64,000 nucleotides of DNA from Deinandra increscens subsp. villosa (lineage: Eukaryota > Streptophyta > Magnoliopsida > Asterales > Asteraceae). Made by a program: the position numbers and the translations under genes. Under the pieces are notes generated by a model, which was not told where the DNA came from, ran no database searches, and saw only the letters and a program-made list of their open reading frames with translations. Numbering within the stretch: position 1 is the first letter of the stretch; each line of letters begins with the position of its first letter. This document shows, piece after piece, positions 1-10,846 of the stretch. The stretch lies in NCBI GenBank assembly GCA_039602395.1, contig JBCNJP010000019.1:2004265-2068264 (forward strand), in the 5' to 3' direction.

Positions 1-1232
1 AGTGGAGAGCAGCGACGGTAGAGGAGACGTTTCGTGGGTGAGAGCGCGCAGCCAAGAGTTTCGATTAGGGTTTAATTGTCTTTGTGGAGAGCGTGCAACT
101 AAAAAGCCTATTTTTAAATTTTTATAATAATATTATTATAACAAGGTTTCACCACGAGTAAGTATACACCATGGTCAGTAAGAGAAATGATCATATCTCA
201 ATTTTGTCGACTCAAAATAATGGATTCAAAACTTTAAATAATACAAAAATACATGTCAGCTTACATGATTTTATCCCATTTAATTTGGGAATGGTTGTTT
301 CTCCAAAGAGCATCAACATCAATACAGCTGTGTTAAGACGAAACGCCTAACCCCTTAGCAAAAGGTGGTACTGGTTTTCTCTAAGTGTCAAAAACATAAA
401 ATTAATGAAACTTGATATTCATAAAAACTCCCACAAGCGCTTGGTTGATAGAGATAACATTAAATACACATATGAGTCTAAATAACTTACCAAAGGCAAA
501 ATAAGAACAGTTGAAATTTATAATTTCCTTCCTTCACCAAGTTCCTAATCCCTTTGAACCTTAAAAACAATTAGAGATGTCGGATCCTTGCTAATAGCTT
601 TAGGGTTTCATCAATCATCAAGAACAACAATCTTGCACAGACAGACGTGCGATTTAAGGTTTCATCAAGAACAACAATAATCTTGAATAAGGAGAGAGAC
701 AATCTTGAATAAGGAGAGAGGTGAAATCGCCATTGAAGACGCCCTGTAGTGTAGATAATGAAGAATGGAGGGTGGTCACCATTAAAGCAGATGGAGAGGT
801 TTGGTGAGCAGGTCGATGGCGTGTAGATCTGGTGAACTTATTTATGATGGACAGAAATAACTCTTCTATTGAAACATAAAATGCTCTTAAGTATTGTTTA
901 AAAACTTATTGTATATCTATCTTCTATCTATCTTATCTTATCTTTACATCTAATAAAGCAATAACTCAGATGCCACATGGTTTATTTCTATGGTGTCCAC
1001 CTAGGATTTTTCCACTTGGCATCACCACAATCAAGCTCTATATATATATACCTTAAATATAATCATGTCAAGCTTCCAAATTTAGAAATAAGATTTTCAA
1101 ATTAATTTTCTTTCAAAATTGTTGAAAATTCAATTATGTCAAACTTTATAAAAATGATAAAGAATTTGTTATTCATAATTTTCAAATCTCTTATTATAAA
1201 TTTTTTAGTTATCTCACATTAAGAATCTTTAT
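1..1232. other. AT-rich stretch with no recognised gene
   Basis: I see no coding region or matched element termini here. The sequence is AT-rich and stops are frequent in all frames. Direct repeats of a phrase like ATCTTGAATAAGGAGAGAG occur near 680-720. The right edge runs into a Helitron-like 3' end. Confidence 0.4.
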
Positions 1233-1265
1233 TCAATCTATGTAGTCTACGGGTTACTAACCTAG
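1233..1265 (+). mobile_element. Helitron-like 3' terminus
   Basis: The stretch ends ACGGGTTACTAACCTAG followed by T. A CTAG end followed by a T in the host, preceded by a short GC-bearing hairpin, is the usual Helitron 3' signature. The same ending, with TTACTAATCTAG, occurs at 22686 and 23256, so this is a repeated family in the window. The matching 5' TC end is not certain; a candidate lies near 1035. Confidence 0.5.
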
Positions 1266-4200
1266 TATATAATAAAAGAAAAGTTTTTGGCATCACAATT
1301 TGCCATGTGGCACCACCACATTCATTCTCAACAATTTTTCCCGCCAATTCTCTTAATTATGGAAGTGATTTATATTTCTAATTTTTTATTTATTACATTC
1401 TAAATTATTTAATAACCAATTATTTAATTACTAAAGATATAAAAATACATAATTGTCTTTAGTATTGTTGTTATAGTTCTATTCGTTGTTTCCATTTCTA
1501 TGATTTGATTTCGTTTTATGTTAGTGACGTTAAATTTTTTTAGGGCTCCTCATAAAGCACCAGTATTTGATTATTAACAAATTGTCATGTAGAGCTAACA
1601 GTGATTGTGAAATTTCTCCAATCTAAGTTCGGATATCTATTTTCTTCCGAGTCTAAGTCTTTCATTACAATAAACATTTAGGTGAAGAGGCATACTTGAT
1701 CATGGTTTAGTTTAATGTATTGTGTTTTATAATCATTACCACTACAATTTACAATTGGGGATTTTGGTCTGTGACCTGTATTTTTTTAAATATCTAGACC
1801 TTTTACTTAAAAATTGTGGTCATATCTACAAACTTTTAGAGAATGCCAATTGTCAACATGTCCATTACATTGGAAGTGATTGGTTTAGGTTGTACCAATC
1901 AATGTAAAAGTTGAGGTATTTTATCATTCCTTTTTAGAGTTTGTTTGGGTGTGAATTTTGACTCAATGTTAGAGGTGTTCACTTCTTATAGACTTAAACA
2001 TATCTGTTATTGCAGTGATTCAACTTTATGCCCTTTTAATATTTTAGTGAAGTTAGTTGTATTAGTTTTTACTGTTTTTTGGTCACTTATATGTGTAGTG
2101 TTTTCAGGAGTTTGCTCTGCTATTTGTTCGTAGCTAGAATCCCACCTTCAAGGTACGTGTCTCCTTTTGTTATTTACTTTATATACATAACAATCCACCT
2201 TTTCAAATATTTGTGCAATTTAGGTTCTTCATATAATAGTTCTCATACTTAGGATCTTATCTTTTCTTATACAGTTATACCTATTACTTTATGTTTGTGC
2301 TTACAAATTCATTTTAATTAACGTTTAGTCACCTGATTTGTAATAAAGGATTAGTTGAAGAAACTCATCGCTTACAGCAACTTTTAATGGAATTTATATA
2401 CTTTAGCCACGTCGGAGATGTTGTGATCTGCAAAGTTAGCCATAGAGAAATGGCTTGCTTAAAACAACTGTCTGATCACATAGTTCCTTTGCATAAAGGT
2501 GATATGTAATATTAATATATGAGTTATCAATTTATATGTGAATAAAGATTATATAATATTAGTTGTGGTTATAAATTTCAGAAGGCACAAACTTATGGTC
2601 AGGCCCATGTTTTTGTCTGCCTCTTGATCATTAGATGATGTTTCTGAGATATCATTTGTTACATTATTTCCGTGTTCTTAATCACGTCATGCTTCAGCAG
2701 TTCATTTATGCATCTTTAAGGAATATGTATGTATTCATTTGTAACAAACACACACACTTTTTTGGTTACTTATATGTATAATATGTATGGCCCAACTTAG
2801 TTACGAAGTTCTATATGTACGTTTTAGGTACCTCTTTGGTGATATACCCGGATATCCGCGTCAACGCGTGGTTGACCTCTATATTATTAGGTAACTTGCC
2901 ACACACCTCATTTTTCTTACTTTTTAATATATATACAAGTTTTACAGATATTTTAAAGAATATAAATCCACTGGACTGATTACACTTCCTCTGCTAGAGT
3001 TTTAGGTTGGTTACAAACATGATGATGTTTAAATGGTGTTTATTATGTTTTGGTTTGGTTATTGTAAGCCATTTTAGGCTTTAATTTTTTTAACTTATTT
3101 GTCACTTAAAAAAATTGCAGAAATATCAGAAAGCTTGCTACGATGAATAAGCTGCACAAATATCAAAGAGCAATAAAATCGCAGCCCATGATGCAGGTAA
3201 GAGGCTGACTTACTATACATGCATGAAAAGATTTTATCATAGGATATTAAACCTCTCGGTTTAAATTTTTAAATTTTTTTCTTATATATTTGTTGAAAAC
3301 CCATATCTATTCTTTTACCTACTGCAAATCGTGTTGTGAAGGTGATTGTATTTTAACAAGTTGTGTATGATCACTATAAATCACTATTATCATTTATTTT
3401 CGCTAATTATGTAGGTTTTGTTTAGGTACATGTGTGGTTGTCCTCTACAACTTGAATAGAAGAACTACAGCTTCAAAGCTCCTCACGAAAAGAGAGGTTT
3501 TTATGTCTTGCAATATCTTGGTTTCTGTGAAATGTCACCGCCTATAACCTTTCATTTTCTTTCGGTTCACCACCTTAAATCTGTGACATATCTTTCGTTT
3601 TCTTCCACTGGATACGGTCTGGAAGGTTCCTTGCGATGATCAAGATGATGTTGCTGGTGGAAACAACCCAATTGGATGCGAATTTTAGGTACTTTTACGT
3701 CTTGAATTCATGATACAGTTGCAAAATAAATGAGTTTTCTTTATAGCCCTATTCTGTTTGAGTGTTTCTTTCGTTTTTTGGATCTGATTTCGTTACACGT
3801 TGTTGATGCGTGTGGAACGAGATCGAACGAACTGATATCATATACCAAGCCCACCTAACAGCCCAAGAAAAATATCAGCCAGTGAAAGAAAAAAGCTATC
3901 CTTTACCTATCTTAAACAATCTATTAACATGCCTATAAATCTAAGAATAAATAGCAAAAATATTAGTCTATAACACAGTTGCTGTATAGTAACCTCTATT
4001 ATCTTATACAAGGAAAAAACACCTAAACTATAATATACTATTTTTAAAGAGCCGTACATACATACCTATCGTATATATACCTATTTATTTACAATTGTAT
4101 TTTTATGATCATGAAAATGAGTTAGATCATAGATTCCAATGGCCAAATCTTGATCGAAATATTACTGAGATCTTCAGCGTTGATCACGGCCGATGATCCG

Positions 4201-5207
4201 ATCCTTGACCAGGTCATCTAGCGGGTTGGTAACCCGTTTCATTCTACCAAAAACAGGCATTATTGTGAGTATAAAATTGGTCTTTATTGTTATTCATTTT
4301 ATTTTTCTGCTTAACGGCTGTAATCGGTTTGCTTTTTATGTTACATGTATCGCTTTTTTAATTGATTCATCCTTTTGGTTTCGCTGCTGTGTTTTTGTGT
4401 TTTTTTGGTGTTTTCTTGATTCAGGATTCCCTCTTCAAGTGTGACTTTTGGTGGTTGACTAGTGCATCTGCATTGATCTCTAGCGTAAATGTTTTCCTGA
4501 TTTGGATCGTCCTTCACATGTCTATGTTGCCTGCATATTGTCTCTTCAATTTATTTGTGAAATTCAGATCTATGTTATAAGGTAATGGCCTTTAGTTGTT
4601 TGTTCTAATGTTCGGCTCCTAGAAATGTGCTATAGGTGTTGATTTTTGGGCTTTTTAGTTGAGCAAATTATTTTATGTCTCGGTGCCTCTGAAATTTTTT
4701 TCTGGTGACATACATCGAGTTCTTTTAGTGAATTATCCATATTATCCATATGTTTAATTCCAATATAGTAGTTGATCGTTTGTAATTGTAGGTATGTAAA
4801 TGTTTGTTTGGTGCTTTATGGGTCAATTGGGCATTTAAATTGTCAAGTTATATGCCTATGGATATGATGGGTTTCATTTTGGGTTTCATTTTCATTCCTA
4901 TATTTCCAGCCCACCATTTGATGACTCAATGTTTTTTAAAGAAAAAACCATTCTTTTTCTTTACTAAAACTTCTCAAATCAAAAAATTGATAATGCAGCC
5001 CTAATGAAGGTGAGCAACTTTTTGGAGAGACTATAAATACAATTCCTGTTTGATACAGCCTTTGGAGGTATGACTTTTGTTTGCTTTTCTATATTCTAGG
5101 CTTCAATAACTTTATATGTTTCTTGAGTTTGGAATGTGTGTTCTATAATTAAGATGTTGTTAACACGATGTCTTGAGTTACTGCAGCAACGTGCGGTCGA
5201 TCTCTAG
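1266..5207 (+). mobile_element. Possible Helitron carrying gene fragments
   Basis: The right end reads GCGGTCGATCTCTAG followed by T, and closely resembles the terminus at 39269 (GCGCGAATGATCTCTAG then T). CTAG followed by T fits a Helitron 3' end. The left end after 1265 (TATAATAAAAGAAAAG, then a CATGTGGCACC phrase) resembles Helitron 5' regions in style, but no TC start is proven. The interior contains several spliced-looking coding blocks, which fits gene capture. The boundaries are inferred. Confidence 0.35.
2345..3691 (+). pseudogene. Spliced gene fragments, unidentified product
   Basis: Several short blocks look like exons with GT/AG borders. The best pair is 2828-2890 and 3121-3196. 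The first encodes LFGDIPGYPRQRVVDLYII and ends in phase 2; the second follows TTGCAG and continues in the matching phase with KLATMNKLHKYQRAIKSQ. Another block near 2350-2503 encodes HRLQQLLMEF and CLKQLSDHIVPLHK and ends at a GT donor. A block near 3607-3691 encodes VWKVPCDDQDDVAGGNNPIG and then stops. I do not recognise the family. No start codon or continuous reading frame was found, so this is more likely a captured or decayed fragment than a live gene. Confidence 0.35.
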
Positions 5208-7386
5208 TTTTTTATATATACTAGTTTTGTTCTTTTTAAGTTTTAACTGTTTTGCAGTCATAAACAACACACTCAAAGGTTTTAGATCAAGCTAACATAC
5301 ATTTTTGAATGATACATTCGTTGATAAGTCTTTTTTCTTTTAGATGCCAAAAAACCCATAACTGCTGTTATTAATTAATTGCAACCCTACAATAATATAA
5401 CAAAGGCTTGTTAACAAAGAAAAATCTAATTCTAATAGTTAAAAACACCTAATAACTTTCTCTTCAAAATTAAAAACATAGCATCCATACTTCTGTATGG
5501 AATCAAATGTTAATTTTCATTCCATTCACTCCCTTAGTGTTCCAAAAGAAAATAAAATATAAACATAGAAAAAACAATAAGGCTCAGATTGAAACCCGAT
5601 CATCATAGAGAAGCACTCAGATCATAGAGGATGCTCCAGAGGGGTAAAATCTACGATAAAGAGAAACTTATTGACGCGCGGCTGCCTCAACCGCCGGAGT
5701 AAAAAATAAGAACCAAAATCATCATAGCCTTAATGGAACCCCACTTCACAATGACCGGCATATCAAATAATGGTGTCAATGCGAATTCCAGATCAAAATG
5801 TCAACATAAAAAAGCGCTAGACACTTGATCTACGGGTGGCCAAAAAGAAGAAAGATGAATTAGCCAACAGTAACAGATAATCAAGCCAACAACAGTAAAA
5901 AATTGAAACACCAATCACATCAAAAAACAACCATAGCACATAAACGTTTCCCTTGATCCTGGTGCACCTGGCCATCTGTTGATGATCCAAAACTCCACTA
6001 CTGGTTAATACTATTTATTCACTTCTCAATTTTCATGCTTACCTATATATTCGTAATGGAGACCAGAGACTTAGAAATAAAAGAAAATTGGAGACTTAGA
6101 GATAAAAGAAAAATACATGAAAATATAAGCCTTTTTTAGATCATCTTGAACGATCATATCTTGAGCTGCTGTTTTATTTTTCAAAGAGACAACAAAAAGT
6201 TAGAAACATAACACGGATTATAATAATATTATGACTAACTCAGCAGTCCAAGACAAACCATCAACCTCATACTGCTAAACAAATTTGCCATTTCTCCCAA
6301 TGACATAGGTTAGACACCTCTAACATGTTTCATTATATGCAGTAAACAATATTAAGCAAAACCTCATATTTGTCTCTATATTTAGGAACTGGGCCATAAG
6401 GTTTCGAAAACGACTCAGCTAAATATTTAAATTAAAGCTTTTAAACTACTTATTACGTAAGATGCTATAAGTACTAAGATTAAGATGGATACATCATTCA
6501 TCTACATTAATTTAAGTTTGACTAACTTGCATGTTAATTAACCACCAATCAACACCTTCTTCAAATCATTTATCAAACATGTATGCAGGTGGATTTTCGT
6601 CTAAACCAAAAATACAGGTTATGTAGGATTTGAATACTTAACCAAGAATATAAGTAACCAACAATTTTTCTTTGTAACTCATAATGGTCAACATGCATAC
6701 CTTTGAATTAACAACACTAAAGAGAGACATGCACTTGAAAGACACGCAAATGATTAAGAAGCAAATAAAAAATTCAGCTTTATGTAAAAATCAAAGTAAT
6801 CACTATTCTTTCATAACTAACGATGATTAACAGATTCATCCTATACAAATTAACAAAATATTGTATTTTAGACACTTATAACTCAAGAACAATTAAAAAC
6901 AGCTAGAATATAAGGCTATTCAAGAAGCATTGCTAAGTGAAAAGCATTGTTGTTTAATCCCACAATTTTATAACTAAATGTAAGGTAATCACCATTACTA
7001 AGTAAAAAAACATCCATAGTCAAATAAAATCCTATGAAAACAGTTCGAATATAATCCTATACAAGACGTGTTCTTTGCAATTGATGATCTCTAACAATCC
7101 ATTGTTTCCAAATCAATCACCTCATCACTTGAAGAAGTGGCCTATTGAAGAAGTTTTCTTTGCAACCAACTACTATTAACAGATTCTCTTATAAAAATCA
7201 CCTCATTAGATGAATTTCAAGCCTAAACAAATACACCGCTTTCCATAATCCTTTGTTCCAACCGAATTTAACAAAAAGAACACATGCATATATGCAGGTA
7301 CTTCAAATAAACATAACAAAGTTAAAATCATGCGTTAACACCTAAACAACGGCAGAATCGCAAACCCTGAAAATCGAAAATAGAAT
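5208..7386. other. No recognised gene or element
   Basis: This stretch is AT-rich with short open frames only and no matched inverted or direct termini that I could find. It lies between the Helitron-like end and the TRIM, and may hold introns of the decayed EBS/SHL-like gene that runs on the minus strand from 8710 leftward. No further exon was recognised. Confidence 0.35.
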
Positions 7387-7522
7387 TATTGGACCATAAG
7401 ATTATATTAGGTTTATTATTATAGCCCACGGGCCCAGTTTAGGTTAATAAGGGTTTCAGTATTTCCTATATATTGTAACCTCAGTTATCAATAATATCAA
7501 TTCAGTATTCCATTATCTTACA
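7387..7522 (+). repeat. TRIM 5' LTR
   Basis: 136 bp, directly followed by the tRNA-Met type primer binding site. It differs from the right LTR by a few bases (for example AAGGGTTTC against AATGGTTATC), which suggests a fairly young insertion. Confidence 0.92.
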
Positions 7523-8334
7523 TGGTATCACAGCCTAAACGATCCAAACCCTAGTCGTCACCTCCACCAAGTTCAAACCCTAGACAGGGCGGTGTGCCGT
7601 CGCCGCCGCCCTGTCCCAACATCGTTTTTCAGTTAAGTTTTTCTTTCTTCTATTTTTTTTTCTTCTTATTCCGTTTGAATAAAGCTTCGTTCTTAATTCA
7701 AGATTCCAGTCGTTGACAACAAGAAATTTTTCGTCATTGTTCCGTTCATCTTTCAAGTACTGGACTAAGGTCCTCGTCATCTTACTAAATCAATTTGGAG
7801 GAATTGAAGATCCACTTTTTCAAAGTTCAATTTCAATAATATATGCAATCAAGGTGTAAGCATCTGCGGCTAATATATTTTTTTTTTAACTTTTTTTTTC
7901 CTTTTCTTTTATTATTTTCGCCGACTTCGGTTCGCCGCTTATTCGACTTCGGTCTGTTTTGTTTCTCGTTTATTTTCGCCGACTACGGTCGCTTATTGGG
8001 TTTCGACCCTTCGCCGCGCTACCCGTTGGATTACGATCGGCTGTCGCGCCGTCATATTAGTTGCATTTTCATCCAGCCACTTATTGGACTACGGTCCCAC
8101 ACCATGCGACTAGACTAGTTGTTTTTTACCCAACTGCCCTTGCGTGGTAAAATTGAAGACTTTGAAGGTTATGAATGACAAAATTAAAGGATACTATGGA
8201 TGGCAAACTCAAGCAAAAATAACGAAGTTGTTGGCAACAAGACAATTGGATTTTTGAATCGATCGAACCATGTTTATGGTTTTTTATTTTTCAGTCTTAG
8301 CATCCGATTTCCTTCCGCTATGACTGCGGGGGAG

Positions 8335-8471
8335 TATTGGACCATAAGATTATATTAGGTTTATTATTATAGCCCACGGGCCCAGTTTAGGTTAATAATG
8401 GTTATCAGTATTTCCTATATATTGTAACCTCAGTTATCAATAATATCAATTCAGTATTCTATTATCTTACA
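8335..8471 (+). repeat. TRIM 3' LTR
   Basis: 137 bp direct repeat of 7387-7522, preceded by a purine-rich tract and followed by the AGAAT target duplication. Confidence 0.92.
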
Positions 8472-8479
8472 AGAATTAC

Positions 8480-8710
8480 CGGTCTTTGTAGGCTTCACAT
8501 TGCACCATCAGATCATCTGGATTGTAGGGCATTGCAGTATCTTCATATATCATACAAAAAAACCAATTAATTTTCATCGAAAGTTCATAACTTACCAACA
8601 TAAACGCAAAATCATAGCATATAGTCGGCAAAAATCAGAACAGAACTTACATAGCAACACGATCAGGGGTGAAACCACCTGTAGCAGCTTTGCATTCAAA
8701 CTCATGCTTC
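8480..8710 (-). pseudogene. EBS/SHL-like BAH-PHD gene fragment
   Basis: Two minus-strand blocks with splice-like borders match the plant EBS/SHL family of histone-mark readers. Block 8651-8710 follows CAG and ends at GTAAG; it encodes HEFECKAATGGFTPDRVA, the family's conserved run before the PHD finger. Block 8480-8540 encodes MPYNPDDLMVQCEAYKD, the diagnostic start of the PHD finger, and ends at a GT donor. The pair is broken: the expected Cys-x-Cys zinc ligands before MPYN are disrupted by a short deletion that shifts frame, and the later Cys in the usual CEGCKDW context is replaced by Tyr. No BAH domain or PHD remainder was recognised nearby. The family identity comes from memory of the motif; the decay is read from the sequence. 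Confidence 0.72.
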
Positions 8711-9146
8711 CTGTTTAATAAGAATCTCTGTGCCCCATTGTGTTATTAAATCCTTACAAAATCATCAAGATGAATAATGAGCATGAAGGTCAGAACCCTA
8801 ATCCATCGCATTCCTTCAATTTTGGTCTCGAAATTGTTGTTTAAAGACAATCGAGAACATATGAACAACAACTAACCTCAAGGTCATTCTGTAGAAAACC
8901 GCAGCCTTTCGCCTCCAGCAAACGCTACCTCTGAAATTGAAGATGAGAAATCACAAATTAAAGCCCTAAAATCAGATGAGTAAAGCATCAAACGAATCGA
9001 CATTAGAAACAAAATCTCCAAACAAAAATAAAAGATCAGGCTGGCCTCGGTGGCGATTTTGCGTCCAGCTTCTATAGTCATCGTAACCGGAGTTGTCCTT
9101 AATTAGTTTGTGACATAAGACAAAATTTAGAATTGACATACGATAA
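8711..9146. other. Flank of EBS/SHL fragment, no exon recognised
   Basis: On the minus strand this lies upstream of the EBS/SHL-like exons and ends with a good acceptor (TTAAACAG at 8711-8718). A short open frame (8884-9081 minus) with a GAGG/GT border could be a leader exon, but shows no BAH motif. Confidence 0.3.
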
Positions 9147-10846
9147 TGTGACACCCCAAAATAAATAAAAGGGCTAAATAAAAATATGGTGAATCTTGAG
9201 GGACCTCTCTTGCCAACTTGAAACTTAATTAAATTCAGCCCCAATTTAGTTCTCTTCCACGTTTCACCCTAATTACCACCTCTTAACTCTATCTCTGCCA
9301 CTTCTCAAAGCTACGATTTCTCCTATCCTACTCGGTTCCACCATATGAGCATCTCAATTGCACTCTCTGGTCATATTCTATCTTCAAAAATCGCTTCTTC
9401 AAACATCAGTAGCAAACGGATGTGGGTTAATTGAAGATAATTAGGGCTTTAAACTACAAAGTTCAATGGTGTTGGTCTGACCATCGATATCAACATAGGA
9501 GTGTAGCAACAGGAGCAATTTTATATTTTGGTAAGTATAATTCAAACCCAGTAACCATCATATTTATAGGGAATTTTAGGTATTATGAGACCTAGTAGTG
9601 AAAATTCAAATATGGTTGATTTCTAGGTTAAAAATATTGAAGAGCAGAAGGTTGGGAAGTGTTCAATGATTTCATACAGGAACAAATCGTGACTTTATGT
9701 ACTGCAGATTGGTAAGTATTTTAATTCATATCCAAGATTATGAAGGAGTTTTTAAGAAGATTAGGAGGAATCAATGATATAATTGCTATCATAATAATGT
9801 GGGTAGGTTATGTAAGAAGGGGACGTAAGTGAAAAAGGGGTTATAATCATCTTCCAGTTAAATCCTAAATCCAATGTGATTCAGTAACCCATGACTATGA
9901 TTTTGAATAATAATAATAAATAAATAAATAAATAAAAAGTTGTGGATGCACATTATAGAAGCTAGGCATATAGCTTAAGCATTCCCATTTTGTCTTTCTC
10001 AATTGATTAGTAAGTTATCTTTAAAATATTCAAGAAATGATAGTAACGATCATGAGAAAGAGGAGTTTTTAAGGATTTGAATGTGGAAATTACGATGTCA
10101 AAATAAGTAGGTAGCAATGAAGAACTAATAGACCAACAATTTTACTAATGAAGCAAAAGTCAAAAGTGAAGGAAAGGTCTTACCTGGCCATGTACCATGC
10201 TATCACAATGAAAATTATATTGTTGATTTAGGAAACCCATTCTTCATAATGGGAGGTTTCTTTGGAAGATGAACAAGAAGGAACCTTTAGAAATACCAAC
10301 TATAAGTAATAGAAACTAAGGATAAATACTTTTATATATGTGTTATAGGTTTGGCCTTATAAGCGAATAGCGTTTGGAAGTTGATACGCTACAGAGAGGA
10401 TTGAAAACGTCAAGCTAAGGTGAGTCATGTTAACATTTCAAAACCGTGATACATGCTTGTTGCTAAACCGTAATTGTTTGAAAAACACTATTATTCTTGA
10501 AAGTGGTATAAACATGTAGAATAAAAATCAACTAAATGACTCAGGAAATATATACGTATAAACGGGACCGGTTATATGTGCGTAATGGCACTGAACTTCA
10601 GATATTATACTTTGTGGTATATAGAAGCTGGATAAGTATATATTGTCTAAATCTCGCATTAATAGCTTGATAGAGTTGTGTTGATTTATATGCATGTAAA
10701 TTACATTTCAAGATGTGTTTAATGAAGTTTTGTTAAAAATATATGTTCATGAACTCACCAGCATAAGCTGACGTCGTTTTTAAGCATGTATTGCAGGTAA
10801 TCGTTAGAGGAAAAAAGAACTGGAGAAATTTTGGAGCTCTTAGACG
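9147..10846 (+). mobile_element. Probable LTR fragment, interrupted by CACTA
   Basis: The stretch starts TGTGACACCCCAAAATA, the style of Ty3-gypsy LTR starts (compare TGTGACACCC at 50968 in this window). It contains leader-like sequence with candidate splice donors (TTGGTAAGTATAA near 9530, AAGGTGAGTCATG near 10420), a feature of long plant LTRs. It runs without a break into the CACTA element at 10847 and may resume at 15339 before the assembly gap. No second LTR, PBS or coding region is visible, so the class is inferred. Confidence 0.45.

Larger units (their letters stand above)
7387..8471 (+). mobile_element. TRIM (miniature LTR retrotransposon), complete
   Basis: Two near-identical direct repeats (7387-7522 and 8335-8471) flank 812 bases with no gag or pol. 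Both start TATTGGACCATAAG and end ATCTTACA. The bases right after the left repeat, TGGTATCACAGCC (7523-7535), form a primer binding site for initiator tRNA-Met with one mismatch. The bases before the right repeat (GACTGCGGGGGAG, 8322-8334) form a polypurine tract. A 5-bp target duplication AGAAT stands at 7382-7386 and 8472-8476. Total 1085 bp with LTRs of 136-137 bp is the TRIM/SMART size class, which depends on other elements for enzymes. Open frames inside are chance. Confidence 0.95.

Noticed and set aside
7843..8118. 91-aa frame inside the TRIM
   Set aside because: TRIM interiors are non-coding; the frame is F/R-rich, low complexity and unrelated to gag or pol.
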